Shown in pieces: positions 48,786 to 58,434 of a DNA stretch of 64,000 bases. The DNA is from Burkholderia cepacia GG4 (GTDB taxonomy: Bacteria > Pseudomonadota > Gammaproteobacteria > Burkholderiales > Burkholderiaceae), in assembly GCF_000292915.1 (NCBI RefSeq), contig NC_018513.1, forward strand, positions 2,356,001 through 2,420,000, read 5' to 3'. The translations under genes were made by a program, and so were the position numbers. The stretch's first letter is position 1, and each line of letters begins with the position of its first letter. Below the pieces are notes generated by a model. It ran no database searches and was not told where the DNA came from. It saw only the letters and a program-made list of their open reading frames with translations.

Positions 48786-50096
48786 TCACCGCGAGCCGAA
48801 CGCTTCGACGGCGGCCGGCTGGCCCGCACGGCGTGCGTCGAGCGCGACGATGCAGAGCAGCGAAATGCCGGCGAGACCCGTGTAGAACACGGCGAGCGGC
48901 CACCACTGGCCGGCGAAGCGATGCGCGAGCCAGGTGCCGACGAGCGGCGTCAGGCCACCGGCGATCGCACCGCAGATCTGGTACGCGAGCGAGATTGCCG
49001 AATAGCGCACGTGCGCGGGAAACACGCCGCTCACGAAGCCCGCGATCACCGAATAGAAGCCGGCCATGCACACGACCGCGAGCGCGATGCCCGCGACGAG
49101 CGACGCGGACGTGCCGCCCTGCACGAGCATGAACATCGGGTACGGCGACAGCATCGCGAGCAGCGCGGCGATCTTCAGGAAGCGTGCGCCGCCGATGCGC
49201 TCCGCGAGCTACGCGGCGATCGGCTGCGCGATGAACTGGATGATCGCGACCGCGAACAGGCTGTCGAGGATCAGCGAGCGCGATACACCGACGTACTGCG
49301 TCGTGTACGCGATCATGAACGTGTTGGTGAAATAGACGCCCGCGATCCCGATCGTGTTCGCGCCGATGCAGAGCAGCACGAGCCCCGACGCGGAGCGGAA
49401 CACTTCGGCGACGGGCAGCTTCACGGTGCGGTTCGCTTCCTTCACGCGCGCGAATTCCGGCGACTCGTTCACGCCGAGCCGGATCAGGATGCCGACGACC
49501 AGCAGCACCGAGCTCGCGAGGAACGGCAGGCGCCAGCCCCAGGCGAGGAAGTCGGCCTTGTCCATCGACGTGACCGCGCGGAACGCGATCAGCGACAGGA
49601 TCAGCCCGGCCGGGCTGCCGAGCTGCGCGAACGACGCGAAGAACGTGCGACGCCCCTGCGGCGCGTGTTCGCCCGCCATCAGCACCGCGCCGCCCCACTC
49701 GCCGCCGACCGCGATCCCCTGCACGACGCGCAGCGCGACCAGCAGCACCGGCGCCAGCATGCCGACCTTCGAATAGTCGGGCAGCAGCCCGACACACACG
49801 GTCGCGACGCCCATCATCATCAGCGTCGTCATCAGCGCCTTCTTGCGGCCGATGCGGTCGCCGAGGTGGCCGAACACGATGCCGCCGAGCGGACGCGCGA
49901 AGAAGCCGACCGCGAACGTCGCGAACGACGCCATCGTGCTGACGAAGCGGTCATGCGACGGGAAATAGAGTTCGCCGAACACGAGCGCGGCGGCGGTCGC
50001 GTAGATGTAGAAGTCGTACCACTCGATCATCGTGCCGATGAACGCGGCCATCGCAGCGCGCGCCGGCTGGCGGGTGGAAGGAAGGGACTGGGTCAT
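48786..50096 (-). pseudogene. MFS transporter (metabolite:H+ symporter) with in-frame stop
   Basis: The gene encodes a ProP/ShiA-type transporter of about 436 codons, starting MTQSLPSTRQPARAAMAAFIGTMIEWYDF after a good ribosome-binding site (CAGGAG). A single TAG at 49209-49211 interrupts codon 296, between IQFIAQPIAA and LAERIGGARFLK. The frame continues unchanged to 48786, with all later segments intact. One base change would restore it, so this is either a very recent nonsense mutation or a sequencing error. If real, transport is lost. Confidence 0.85.
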
Positions 50097-50289
50097 GCTG
50101 GCTCCTGACGCGCGCCGCGTTGCGCGCGACACGCACTATCGTGATGGCCGGCCGTCTGTCGCGGCCTCGCGCCGCACGGTACGGCGCCCCTCCTTTATCG
50201 GCGACCGCAAATCATTAGTCAAATTTCAAGTTATTATTCGCCGTATAAATCCAGCTAATGACCGATCCGATGCCTCACCCGGAGACCCG

Positions 50290-51246
50290 ATGCGCGCCGA
50301 CCTCACCCCCTTCCTGAACGACCGCCTCGACTGGAACCTGCTGCGCACCTACCTGGTGATCATGCAGGAGCGCAGCGTGAGCCGCGCGGCCGCGCGCCTG
50401 CACGTGACGCAGCCGGCCGTGAGCCAGGCGCTGCGGCGGCTCGAGGACGCGCTCGAGCGACGGCTGATCGAGCGCCGCGGCGCGCACTTCGCCCCGACCC
50501 CGGCCGGCGAAGCCGTGTACCGGATCGCGAGCGACATCTACGGCGGCGTGTCGCGTCTCGAAACGGAACTGGACGACAGCACGGCCGACCTCACCGGCTC
50601 GATCCGGCTCTTGACGGTGAGCCGCATCGAATCGCCCGTCTACGACGCGTTCCTCGCCGACTTCCATCGCGCGTATCCGCGCATCGACCTGCAGATCGAA
50701 GTGATGCGTTCGTCAGACATCCTGTCGTCGCTGCTGCAGAAGACGGCCACGGCCGGGCTCGGCCTGTGCCGCACGCCGCATGACAAGCTGGAAATGCGCT
50801 GCTTCCTGCGCCAGCGCTATGCGATCTACTGCGGCCGCCACCACCGGCTGTTCGGGCAGACGCAATTGCGGATGGACGATCTGCTCGCGGAGAACTTCGT
50901 GTCGTTCACGAGCGACCAGATCGGCGACAGCCTGTCGCCGCTCACCGTGTTCCGGGACCAGAAGGGCTTCACCGGACGCATCGTCGCGTCGTCGCCGAGC
51001 CTCGAGGAAGTGCGGCGGCTGATCTTCGCGGGTTACGGGATCGGCTGCCTGCCCGAGCACATCGTGCGCGACGACATCGCGCAGCAGCGGCTATGGCGGC
51101 TGCCGCCGGACGACGGCCTCGTCGATGTCGACGTGTTCCTGCTGTGGCATCGCGACCGCAAGATGAACGCGGCCGAGCAGGCGTTTCTCGACGCGATGGA
51201 GCGCTGCATGCAGCGCCATTCGCTCGCCGAGCGGCTGGGGATGTAG
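50290..51246 (+). CDS. LysR-family transcriptional regulator
   Basis: This 318-residue regulator has a helix-turn-helix at about residues 18-60 (LLRTYLVIMQERSVSRAAARLHVTQPAVSQALRRLEDALE), preceded by a short N-terminal extension. The effector domain follows. It diverges from the transporter-amidase-deacetylase block and probably controls it. An AT-rich 190-bp gap holds both promoters. A porin gene converges on its end. Confidence 0.88.
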   Translation: MRADLTPFLNDRLDWNLLRTYLVIMQERSVSRAAARLHVTQPAVSQALRRLEDALERRLIERRGAHFAPTPAGEAVYRIASDIYGGVSRLETELDDSTADLTGSIRLLTVSRIESPVYDAFLADFHRAYPRIDLQIEVMRSSDILSSLLQKTATAGLGLCRTPHDKLEMRCFLRQRYAIYCGRHHRLFGQTQLRMDDLLAENFVSFTSDQIGDSLSPLTVFRDQKGFTGRIVASSPSLEEVRRLIFAGYGIGCLPEHIVRDDIAQQRLWRLPPDDGLVDVDVFLLWHRDRKMNAAEQAFLDAMERCMQRHSLAERLGM

Positions 51247-51307
51247 GCGCGCGAATGCGCGCCGGAAAGCAGGCGCCGGCACACCTGGCCCGGCGCCCGG
51301 TGCATCG

Positions 51308-52378
51308 TCAGAAGCGATGCACGATACCGAGCTGCACGCCGCGCGCGTTCGCGCCCGGGTACGCGAGCGGCAGGCCCGGGTTCGCCGCGCCGGCGAGCGT
51401 GTAGCCGGCCTGGTTGCGGTTGCGCAGGTACGACAGCGCGCCATAGAAGCTCGTGCGCTTCGACAGGTCGTACTCGTACATCAGACCGAACTGGTCCGCA
51501 TTGTCGCCTTGCGACGCCTGGTCGTGCAGGTACGCATAGCCGAGCGCAACGTAGTTCGCCGGGTTGAGCTGGTATTTGACCGACAGTCCGTACACGCGCG
51601 AGTCGATGCCCAGGTCGGCCCACTTCACCGCGGAGAAGCCGCCGTATACGGTCGCCTTGCCGATCTCGTACGATGCACCGGCCATGATGGTGCGATCGGT
51701 TGTGCTCGCTGTCCGGTTCTTCAGCCACTGACCCGCGACGAACGCCGCGAACGGCCCGTGCTCGTAGGTCACGTCGAACTGCTGGCTGGAGCCTGCCGAG
51801 CGCACGCCGCCCGCGTCGCCAAACCCGAAGTACAACCCTGCCTGGAAACCGGCGATCTCCGGGCTCTGGTACGACAGCGTATTGCTCGTGCGGAACGCGA
51901 ACACGGTGAGGTTGTCCATGCCGGACGCCTGCGTGACGCCGCCGAACGCATCCTGCCCGCCCTGGTCGTTGAACAGCGGCGAGTTCTGGCGGCCCGCACG
52001 CACCTTGCCCCACTGCCCCGCGACGCCGACCCACGCCTGCCGGTTGAACATGCTGCCCGAGCTCGCGAGCGAGCCGTCGTTCGGGTTGAAGCCGTTTTCG
52101 AGCGCGAACTCGATCTTCTGCCCGCCGCCGATGTCCTCACCGCCCTTCAACCCGAACCGGCTGCCCCACTGGCCGCCCGAGCCGATCGCCGCCGTATAGC
52201 CGTTGCCGGTATTCACGTACTGTGCGAACTCGTCGATCACGCCGTACAGCGTGACGCCGTCCTGCGCGAGCGCGGCGCCCGAACCGGCGACGCATGCAGC
52301 CGCGACCGCCATCCGAAGGCCGGCATGCACCGGCCGCACCCGGGAACGATTGCCCCGTGCGTTCATTTGTTTAGTCAT
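51308..52378 (-). CDS. Gram-negative porin (OmpC/OpcP-like)
   Basis: This 356-residue outer-membrane porin has a signal peptide (ending GSGAALAQ near residue 38) and the Burkholderia/Neisseria-type opening QDGVTLYGVIDEFAQYV. Beta-barrel features include GSRFGLKGGEDIGGGQKIEFALENGF and GRQNSPLF near the constriction, and the terminal aromatic signature ending in HRF for barrel insertion. The start could also be the ATG at 52366. It is next to an NCS1 permease gene on the same strand, so it may pass the same solute across the outer membrane. Confidence 0.9.
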   Translation of the reverse strand: MTKQMNARGNRSRVRPVHAGLRMAVAAACVAGSGAALAQDGVTLYGVIDEFAQYVNTGNGYTAAIGSGGQWGSRFGLKGGEDIGGGQKIEFALENGFNPNDGSLASSGSMFNRQAWVGVAGQWGKVRAGRQNSPLFNDQGGQDAFGGVTQASGMDNLTVFAFRTSNTLSYQSPEIAGFQAGLYFGFGDAGGVRSAGSSQQFDVTYEHGPFAAFVAGQWLKNRTASTTDRTIMAGASYEIGKATVYGGFSAVKWADLGIDSRVYGLSVKYQLNPANYVALGYAYLHDQASQGDNADQFGLMYEYDLSKRTSFYGALSYLRNRNQAGYTLAGAANPGLPLAYPGANARGVQLGIVHRF

Positions 52379-52538
52379 ACTATTCAATTGAAAGAGAATG
52401 GAACGATGCCGGGCACGGTGGTCTTGCCGTGCCGGCATCGTGGATAACGAAGAGGTGTGCAGCGCGGCTGCCGACCGCGCGACGCGCGGCGGGCCGCTCA
52501 GGCCGGCGGCAGGCCAGCCCGACGGTCAATGCGACGCG

Positions 52539-53969
52539 TCAGTGACGAGCCTCGCCGCGTTCGAGCGGCAGGATCAGGCGCTCGGGGATGCTGCGTCGCG
52601 ACGCGCGCGCGCCGACGTAATACAGCAGCGCCGGCACGACGAGACCGAGAATCCACGAGATGTCGGTGCCGCCGAGCGCGTCGACGAGCGGGCCCGTGTA
52701 GATGTGCGTCGACATGAACGGCAGCTGCACCAGGATGCCGACCACGTAGATCGTGATCGCCATCACGTTCCAGCGGCCATAGCGGCCGTCCGGATCGGAC
52801 AGCGCCGGCACGTCGTAGCGCGAGCGCGTGAAGCAGTAGTAGTCGACCAGGTTGATCGCGCTCCACGGCGTGAAGAACGCAAGCAGGAACAGGATGAACG
52901 CAGTGAATTCCTTCAGGAACGAATGGCGGCCGGCGAGCGCGATCAGCGTCGACACGCAGATCATCCCGAAGATGTAGACGAGACGGCTGCGCGACGACAC
53001 CGCGCCCTTGCCGCGGAAGCCGCTGACGATCGTCGCCATCGACATGAAGCTGCCGTACGCGTTGAGCGCCGTCACCGTCACCTTGCCGAACGCGATGCTG
53101 AAGTACAGCAGCGCGGCCACGGCGCCGGTCGAGCCGAGGCCGACGATGTACGACACCTCGTGGTGCGCGAACTGGCTGCCGGCGAGCGCGGCGGCGAACA
53201 CGCCGAATACCATCGCCGCCTGCGCGCCGAGCACCGAGCCGAGGCCGACCGCGAGAAACGTGGCGACCGACGACGTCGAGCGCGGCAGGTAGCGCGAATA
53301 GTCGGCGACGTACGGGCCGAACGCGATCTGCCACGACGCGGACAGCGACATCGACAGCAGGAAGCTTGCGAGCGAGAAATGCTTGTTCGCAAGCAGCGCG
53401 CCGACGTCGTGGTTCGCGAACAGCTGCGTAAACATGTAGATGAACGCGACGATGCCGACCACGCTCGCGATCCGCCCGACGAAGTGGATCGCGCGATAGC
53501 CGAACACCGTGAGCACGACGATCACGGCCGCGAACAGCAGGATGCCGGCCGCGTCGTCGACGTGCAGCAGCTGCGCGACGGCCTGCCCGGCGAGCACCGA
53601 GCCGCTCGCGGAAAAGCCGATGTACATCAGGCACACGAGCACGATCGGGATCATCGCGCCGTAAACGCCGAACTGCACGCGGCTCGAGATCATCTGCGGC
53701 AAGCCGAGCTGCGGCCCTTGCGCACCGTGCAGCGCCATCACCGCGCCGCCGACGAGCTGGCCGAGCAGCAGCGCGACCAGCGACCAGAACACGTCGCCGC
53801 CGAGCACGACCGCAAGCGCCCCTGTGACGATGGCCGTGATCTGCATGTTCGCCGACAGCCACAGCGTGAACTGGCTCAGCAGCCCGCCGTGGCGTTCGGC
53901 GTCGGGAATGAAATCGATCGAGCGTACCTCGATCAGGCCGCCGGCTTTTCCACTGGAATTCGTTGACAC
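52539..53969 (-). CDS. NCS1-family nucleobase/cytosine-type permease
   Basis: This 476-residue protein has 12 membrane segments and the nucleobase:cation symporter-1 pattern (LIEVRSIDFIPDAERHG before segment 1, LPQMISSRVQFGVYGAMIP, FTPWSAINLVDYYCFTRSRYDV). Substrates in the family are cytosine, purines, allantoin, hydantoin or thiamine precursors. The start is a GTG with GGAG nine bases upstream. A HutC/GntR-like palindrome sits about 185 bases upstream, suggesting repression until a nitrogen source is present. The porin gene follows downstream. Confidence 0.88.
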   Translation of the reverse strand: MSTNSSGKAGGLIEVRSIDFIPDAERHGGLLSQFTLWLSANMQITAIVTGALAVVLGGDVFWSLVALLLGQLVGGAVMALHGAQGPQLGLPQMISSRVQFGVYGAMIPIVLVCLMYIGFSASGSVLAGQAVAQLLHVDDAAGILLFAAVIVVLTVFGYRAIHFVGRIASVVGIVAFIYMFTQLFANHDVGALLANKHFSLASFLLSMSLSASWQIAFGPYVADYSRYLPRSTSSVATFLAVGLGSVLGAQAAMVFGVFAAALAGSQFAHHEVSYIVGLGSTGAVAALLYFSIAFGKVTVTALNAYGSFMSMATIVSGFRGKGAVSSRSRLVYIFGMICVSTLIALAGRHSFLKEFTAFILFLLAFFTPWSAINLVDYYCFTRSRYDVPALSDPDGRYGRWNVMAITIYVVGILVQLPFMSTHIYTGPLVDALGGTDISWILGLVVPALLYYVGARASRRSIPERLILPLERGEARH

Positions 53970-54273
53970 GGGAAAATCTCCAAGATACTGAGGATCACAA
54001 ATAGTTCGGATGAAACGGGAACGTGCCGAGCCGCCCTTTCGGCTCTTCGGGTGCGGTGCGCCGTGGATCGCCGGCATGCGCCACGCACGCATGGTCTGCA
54101 CGCTGGCGCGCAAGCGGCGCGACGTGTGCCGACATTGCCAGCGGATGATCTTGTATATACAACTTGCGTGATATCGGGGATTACCCGGTATCGATCGATT
54201 TTCGAAATCGTCCGAATAATCGGCGCACGGCCGGGCAATTTCGCCGCAAGTCAGACCTTGGAAAAATGAAAGG
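53970..54273. other. Intergenic region with GntR/HutC-like operator
   Basis: This 304-bp gap between two minus-strand genes contains the NCS1 permease promoter region and the palindrome at 54151-54162. I see no other gene in it. Confidence 0.45.
54151..54162. promoter_or_regulatory. HutC/GntR-type operator candidate
   Basis: TTGTATATACAA is a perfect 12-bp palindrome that fits the GT-N-TA-N-AC pattern bound by HutC-subfamily GntR regulators. Its setting in a GC-rich genome makes chance occurrence less likely. No GntR gene is in the window. Confidence 0.55.
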
Positions 54274-54951
54274 TCACGCGCCGGCCGGCGGTGCCTGGTC
54301 GGGCTCGGCCGTCATGTCATCGGCGGGGAACAGGTTCAGCATGCGACGTGCAGTCTCGATCTCGCGCGTATGCAGCCATTCGTCGTAATCGTCGCTGCGC
54401 AGGATCACGACGCCGCGCTTCTCGTCGCCCGGCCGATGCATCCGTGCGAACAGCGGATGATCGTCGGCGTTCACCGTGAGCATCGTCATGCCGATGCATA
54501 CGCGCCCGTCGCTGTCTTCGTAGCGGCGCCAGATACCGGCGACGCAATACGGCTGCCAGCCGTCGACGCCGATCCGGTGCCACACGTTGCGGCCGGTTTC
54601 GTAACAGGGCTCGAAGATCCAGCGCACCGGAATCAGGCAGCGCTGGCCGTTGCGCCACGCATTGCCGTAGAGCCGCGACGAGCCGACCGTTTCCGCCCGC
54701 GCGTTCACCGTATCGAGTTTCTTTCTCTTGCGACCGTTCTCGTCGAGGCGCTCGGGCTGCATGAATTTCGGCCAGAAGCCGAACACCGCGCTCACGACCG
54801 CGAGCCCGTCGCCGTCGGCATGCGCGATGGGCGCCGCGTAGTCGGGATAGACGTCGGGCTGCCAGGGATCGCGGCGAAACAGGTCGCCGATGCCGATCTT
54901 CAGCTCGCTGATGCCCGGGTCTTCATCGGGGGCGCGGTAGTGGGTGCACAC
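54274..54951 (-). CDS. SOS response-associated peptidase (SRAP, YedK-like)
   Basis: SRAP proteins crosslink through Cys2 to abasic sites in single-stranded DNA and shield them. I start at a GTG so that the mature protein begins with Cys (MCTHYRAPDED), as the mechanism requires; an upstream ATG at 54984 would add 11 residues and bury the Cys. Key residues are visible in VNARAETVGSSRLYGNAWRNGQRCLIPVRWIFEPCYE and the His in FARMHRPGDE. The start CTHY differs from the usual CGRY. The protein is 225 residues long. Confidence 0.85.
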   Translation of the reverse strand: MCTHYRAPDEDPGISELKIGIGDLFRRDPWQPDVYPDYAAPIAHADGDGLAVVSAVFGFWPKFMQPERLDENGRKRKKLDTVNARAETVGSSRLYGNAWRNGQRCLIPVRWIFEPCYETGRNVWHRIGVDGWQPYCVAGIWRRYEDSDGRVCIGMTMLTVNADDHPLFARMHRPGDEKRGVVILRSDDYDEWLHTREIETARRMLNLFPADDMTAEPDQAPPAGA

Positions 54952-55082
54952 GATTCGTGCTGGCGATGGACGCAATGCTTCCATCGTAGATCAGCGTGCG
55001 TGCCGCAATTGCGTTATTGATTTGTGTGACGAAACAGTTTTACGGATCGCTGAAGCGGCGCGATCCGCGGCAACGCATGCGG

Positions 55083-55547
55083 TCAGGCGTGCTGCCCGAC
55101 CTGAAGTGTCAGGATTTCATCGCCGGCTTCATCCAGTTTGCCGGTCGGTGTCCAGCCGAGATGCCGGTAGAACCCGTGCGAGCGCGACGCGGGATCGGTC
55201 GAGCAGCCGAGAAACAGCGACGTGAAGCCGTTCGCCGCGAAATCGTCGATCACGCGCCGCAGCAGCCGCTTGCCGATCCCCGCGCCTTCGTACTCGGGCA
55301 GCATCGCGAGCACGACGATCTCGCCCGAAGCTGTGTCGCCGAAACAGTAGCCGACCATGCATCCGTTCGCGCAGCACACATGGCCCGAGAACAGGCCGTC
55401 GCGGATCCCGTCGTCCCAGCTTTCGACGGTGATGCCGAGCTCGCGCAACTGCGCTTCGGTGAACGCGTTTTCGCGGGTCTTGCCGCGCAGTGCGATGCAC
55501 GCGGCCGCGTCACCGGGCACGGCCTTGCGCCAGACGAGTTCATCCAT
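55083..55547 (-). CDS. GNAT-family N-acetyltransferase
   Basis: This 154-residue protein has the GNAT fold with the acetyl-CoA pyrophosphate loop LPEYEGAGIGKRLLRRVIDD near residues 80-100 and a late FLGCSTDPASRSHGFYRHLGW. The acyl acceptor is unknown. Its start overlaps the end of the agmatinase-like gene by eight bases, so the two are coupled. An amine or polyamine substrate would fit this context, but this is inference. Confidence 0.87.
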   Translation of the reverse strand: MDELVWRKAVPGDAAACIALRGKTRENAFTEAQLRELGITVESWDDGIRDGLFSGHVCCANGCMVGYCFGDTASGEIVVLAMLPEYEGAGIGKRLLRRVIDDFAANGFTSLFLGCSTDPASRSHGFYRHLGWTPTGKLDEAGDEILTLQVGQHA

Positions 55548-56508
55548 CGATCGATTTTTCCCTTGTCTGCCGCCGGCGCGATGCATACAGGCAGATCAGT
55601 TCCAGCCCGATCGTCGCACCGGCCAGCGACGTGATTTCCGCATGATCATACGGCGGCGACACCTCGACCACGTCCATCCCGACCAGGTTGATGCCGTTCA
55701 GGTGGCGCAGGATCTCGAGCGCCTGATGGCTCGACAGCCCACCCGACACCGGCGTACCGGTGCCCGGCGCAAACGCCGGATCGAGACAGTCGATGTCGAA
55801 CGTGAGGTACACCGGATGATCGCCGACGCGCTCGCGGATCCGCGCGGCGACCGCCGCCGGCGTCGACGCGTGCACGCTGCGCGCATCCTGGATGTCGAAC
55901 CCCATCGGCTCGTCGTTGGTCGTGCGGATGCCGATCTGCGCCGACCGTTCGGGCAGGACCCACCCTTCCCGCGCCGCGTGATAGAACATCGTGCCGTGAT
56001 CGATGCGCTTGACATCGCGATCGGGCCACGTGTCGGTGTGCGCGTCGAAATGCACGAGCGACAGCGGCCCGTGCACCTTCGCATGCGCCTTCAGCAGCGG
56101 ATACGTGATGAAGTGATCGCCGCCGAGCGTCAGCATCGCGCAGCCGCGTGCGAGGATCGCATCCGCATGCCGCTCGATTGCGCCCGGCACCGATTCGGGC
56201 TGCCCAAGGTCGAACACGCAGTCGCCGTAGTCGACCGCGGCCAGCACGTCGAACGGATCGAATTCCCACGGCCACGGGCGCTCCCACGCGATGCCGGTCG
56301 ACGCGATCCGCAGCCCGCGCGGGCCGAAGCGCGTGCCGGGCCGGTGCGACGCGGCCGCATCGAACGGCACGCCGGTGATCGCGAGATCGACGCCGTCGAG
56401 ATCGCGGCTGAAGCGCCGGCGCATGAAACTCGTCGCACCGGCGAACGTCGGTTCGGCCTGCGTGCCGTAAAGGCTGTCGCGCGTGAACGCGAGATCGTTC
56501 TGGCTCAT
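55540..56508 (-). CDS. Agmatinase/ureohydrolase family protein
   Basis: This 322-residue Mn-dependent ureohydrolase releases urea from agmatine or a similar guanidino compound. All metal motifs are intact: GGDHFITYP near residue 128, VHFDAHTDTWP near 152, and YLTFDIDCLDPAFAPGTGTP near 236-255. The N-terminal FDAAASHRPGTRFGPRGLR is also typical. The product putrescine would be acted on by acetylpolyamine enzymes like those nearby. A LysR gene diverges from it. Confidence 0.9.
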   Translation of the reverse strand: MSQNDLAFTRDSLYGTQAEPTFAGATSFMRRRFSRDLDGVDLAITGVPFDAAASHRPGTRFGPRGLRIASTGIAWERPWPWEFDPFDVLAAVDYGDCVFDLGQPESVPGAIERHADAILARGCAMLTLGGDHFITYPLLKAHAKVHGPLSLVHFDAHTDTWPDRDVKRIDHGTMFYHAAREGWVLPERSAQIGIRTTNDEPMGFDIQDARSVHASTPAAVAARIRERVGDHPVYLTFDIDCLDPAFAPGTGTPVSGGLSSHQALEILRHLNGINLVGMDVVEVSPPYDHAEITSLAGATIGLELICLYASRRRQTREKSIDG

Positions 56509-56637
56509 CGTCGGATTCCTGTGTGAGGGGAACAGCGGTCGCGCGGCTGGCGACCTCGGACCCGATTCTGCCGCGCCCCCATTCGACGAAAAATATGAAC
56601 TAACATAAGCTGACTTCACAAAACGCGATGTATCGCC

Positions 56638-57555
56638 ATGCTGACCCGCTTGAGAGACATGGATGTGCAGTTGCTGCGGCTGTTCGTCACGATCGTCGAG
56701 AGCGGCGGCTTCAGCGCGGCGCAAGGCACGCTCGGGATGGCGCCGTCGACGATCAGCACGCAGATGGCCAAGCTCGAAACGCGCGTCGGCTTCCGGCTGT
56801 GCGAGCGCGGCAAAGGCGGTTTCCGGCTGACGCCGAAAGGCGAACGCGTGCTGCAGTCGACACGGCGCCTGCTGCAGGCGATGGAGGTGTTCACGCGCGA
56901 TACGCAGCACGTGTCGGGCACGCTGCTCGGCGAGCTGCACATCGGGCTGTCCGAGCGACTCGCGCCGGACATCGTCGAAGCGATCGCGACGGCCGTCGGC
57001 CGCTTTCGCGATCGTGCGCCCGACGTGCGGATCGAAATGCTCTCGGTGGCGCCTGACGAGTTGGAGCGCAAGCTGCTGAAAGGTGAACTGCAGCTCGCGG
57101 TCGGCTACTTCTCGGGACACCAGGCCGGCCTGTACTACGCCCCGCTGTTCGTCGAGCAGCAGTCGCTCTATTGCGGCGCCCGGCATCCGCTCGCCGCGAA
57201 AAAAACCGTATCGGTGAACGACGTCGCGCGCGCGAGCCACGTCGCGCGGCTCTACAAGACCCACACGGCCGGCTCGGCGCTACGCAACGCGCAGCCGACC
57301 GCATTCTCGGAAAACGTCGATGCGGACGTGATCTTCATCCTGTCCGGTGCGCACGTGGGCTTCCTGCCCGACCATGTCGCGGCGCCGTGGGTCGCGGCCG
57401 GAAAGATGCGCAGGCTGCTCGCGAGCAAGCTGAGCCATGCGGTCGCGTTCCAGCTCGCGACGCCGCGCAACAGCGACGGCGGCGAAGCGCTGGACGCGTT
57501 CCGCGATGCGCTCGCCGAACAGTTCGGCCCGCTCGACGGCGTCGCGCACGGCTAG
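56638..57555 (+). CDS. LysR-family transcriptional regulator
   Basis: This 305-residue regulator has the helix-turn-helix region LLRLFVTIVESGGFSAAQGTLGMAPSTISTQMAKLETRVG at about residues 12-50 and an effector domain afterwards. It diverges from the agmatinase-like / GNAT pair across 129 bases and is the likely regulator of that operon. The upstream region is unusually AT-rich for this window, as expected for a control region. Confidence 0.88.
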   Translation: MLTRLRDMDVQLLRLFVTIVESGGFSAAQGTLGMAPSTISTQMAKLETRVGFRLCERGKGGFRLTPKGERVLQSTRRLLQAMEVFTRDTQHVSGTLLGELHIGLSERLAPDIVEAIATAVGRFRDRAPDVRIEMLSVAPDELERKLLKGELQLAVGYFSGHQAGLYYAPLFVEQQSLYCGARHPLAAKKTVSVNDVARASHVARLYKTHTAGSALRNAQPTAFSENVDADVIFILSGAHVGFLPDHVAAPWVAAGKMRRLLASKLSHAVAFQLATPRNSDGGEALDAFRDALAEQFGPLDGVAHG

Positions 57556-57624
57556 CCGGCGCGGGCGATCCTTGCGCCCATCCCGGCCTGCCGGATGCGG
57601 TGGCCGCGCGTCGCCCGTTACGGT

Positions 57625-58254
57625 TCAGGCGAGCCGGTCCGATGCGACGAGGTGCACGCCCGGGCGGGCATCGATCGCGGCATCGAGCAGCGCGCGGGCA
57701 ATGCGCGGCGCGGGATTCACCCGCCACTTCGGCGGCAACAGCGGCCCTGCAACGCTCAGCGCAAGCGCGAGCAGCCGCTCGCCGAACCTGAATTCGTCGC
57801 GGCTGCCGCCGATCACGCCGGGCCGCACATACGTGAGCGACGCAAACCCGACGCCGGCGAGCGCCTGCTCGACCTCGCCCTTCACGCGGTTGTAGAAGAT
57901 GCGCGACGCCGGATCCGCGCCAAGCGCGGAATTCAGCACGTAGGTCGGCGTGCCGTGCCGGTGCGCGAGACGCGCGACCGCGAGCGGATAGTCGTGATCG
58001 ACACGCCGGAATGCCGCCTGCGAACCCGCGGTGCGCATGGTGGTGCCGAGCGCGCAGATCACCGCGTCGGCCTGCCACGAGTCGGCATCCTCCGGCAGAT
58101 GATCGAAGTCGGCTTCGAGCGCACGCATCTTCGGATGCGGCGACAACGGCCGGCGCGCGACGACGACGACCTGGTCCACCCGCGCATCGGCGAGCGCGAG
58201 TTCGAGGACGTGGCGCCCGACGAGTCCGGTCGCGCCGACGAGCAACAGTTTCAT
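57625..58254 (-). CDS. NAD(P)H-binding oxidoreductase-like protein
   Basis: This 209-residue atypical short-chain dehydrogenase has the Rossmann motif LLLVGATGLVGRHVLELAL at the N-terminus, ADAVICALGTTMRTAG near residue 65, and NRVKGEVEQAL near 123 (the usual YxxxK is NRVK here). It resembles the TIP30/YbjT-like group with no fixed reaction. It is a single gene, downstream of and convergent with the LysR gene and upstream of nothing obvious. Confidence 0.82.
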   Translation of the reverse strand: MKLLLVGATGLVGRHVLELALADARVDQVVVVARRPLSPHPKMRALEADFDHLPEDADSWQADAVICALGTTMRTAGSQAAFRRVDHDYPLAVARLAHRHGTPTYVLNSALGADPASRIFYNRVKGEVEQALAGVGFASLTYVRPGVIGGSRDEFRFGERLLALALSVAGPLLPPKWRVNPAPRIARALLDAAIDARPGVHLVASDRLA

Positions 58255-58434
58255 GTTCGCTAGTTCCCTATGAGGCCTGCGCCGGCTCGCCGCCAGCGAC
58301 AGCAGCGCGCATGCCGGGCTTCGCCATGCCGCATCACGGTGGACTCGCCTGTGTGCGGCCGACGATTCAGACTGGAAGTCGACACGATGAACGGTTTGCT
58401 CGGGAGGGTCAACCGGGACCCGCGGCCTGCCCCG

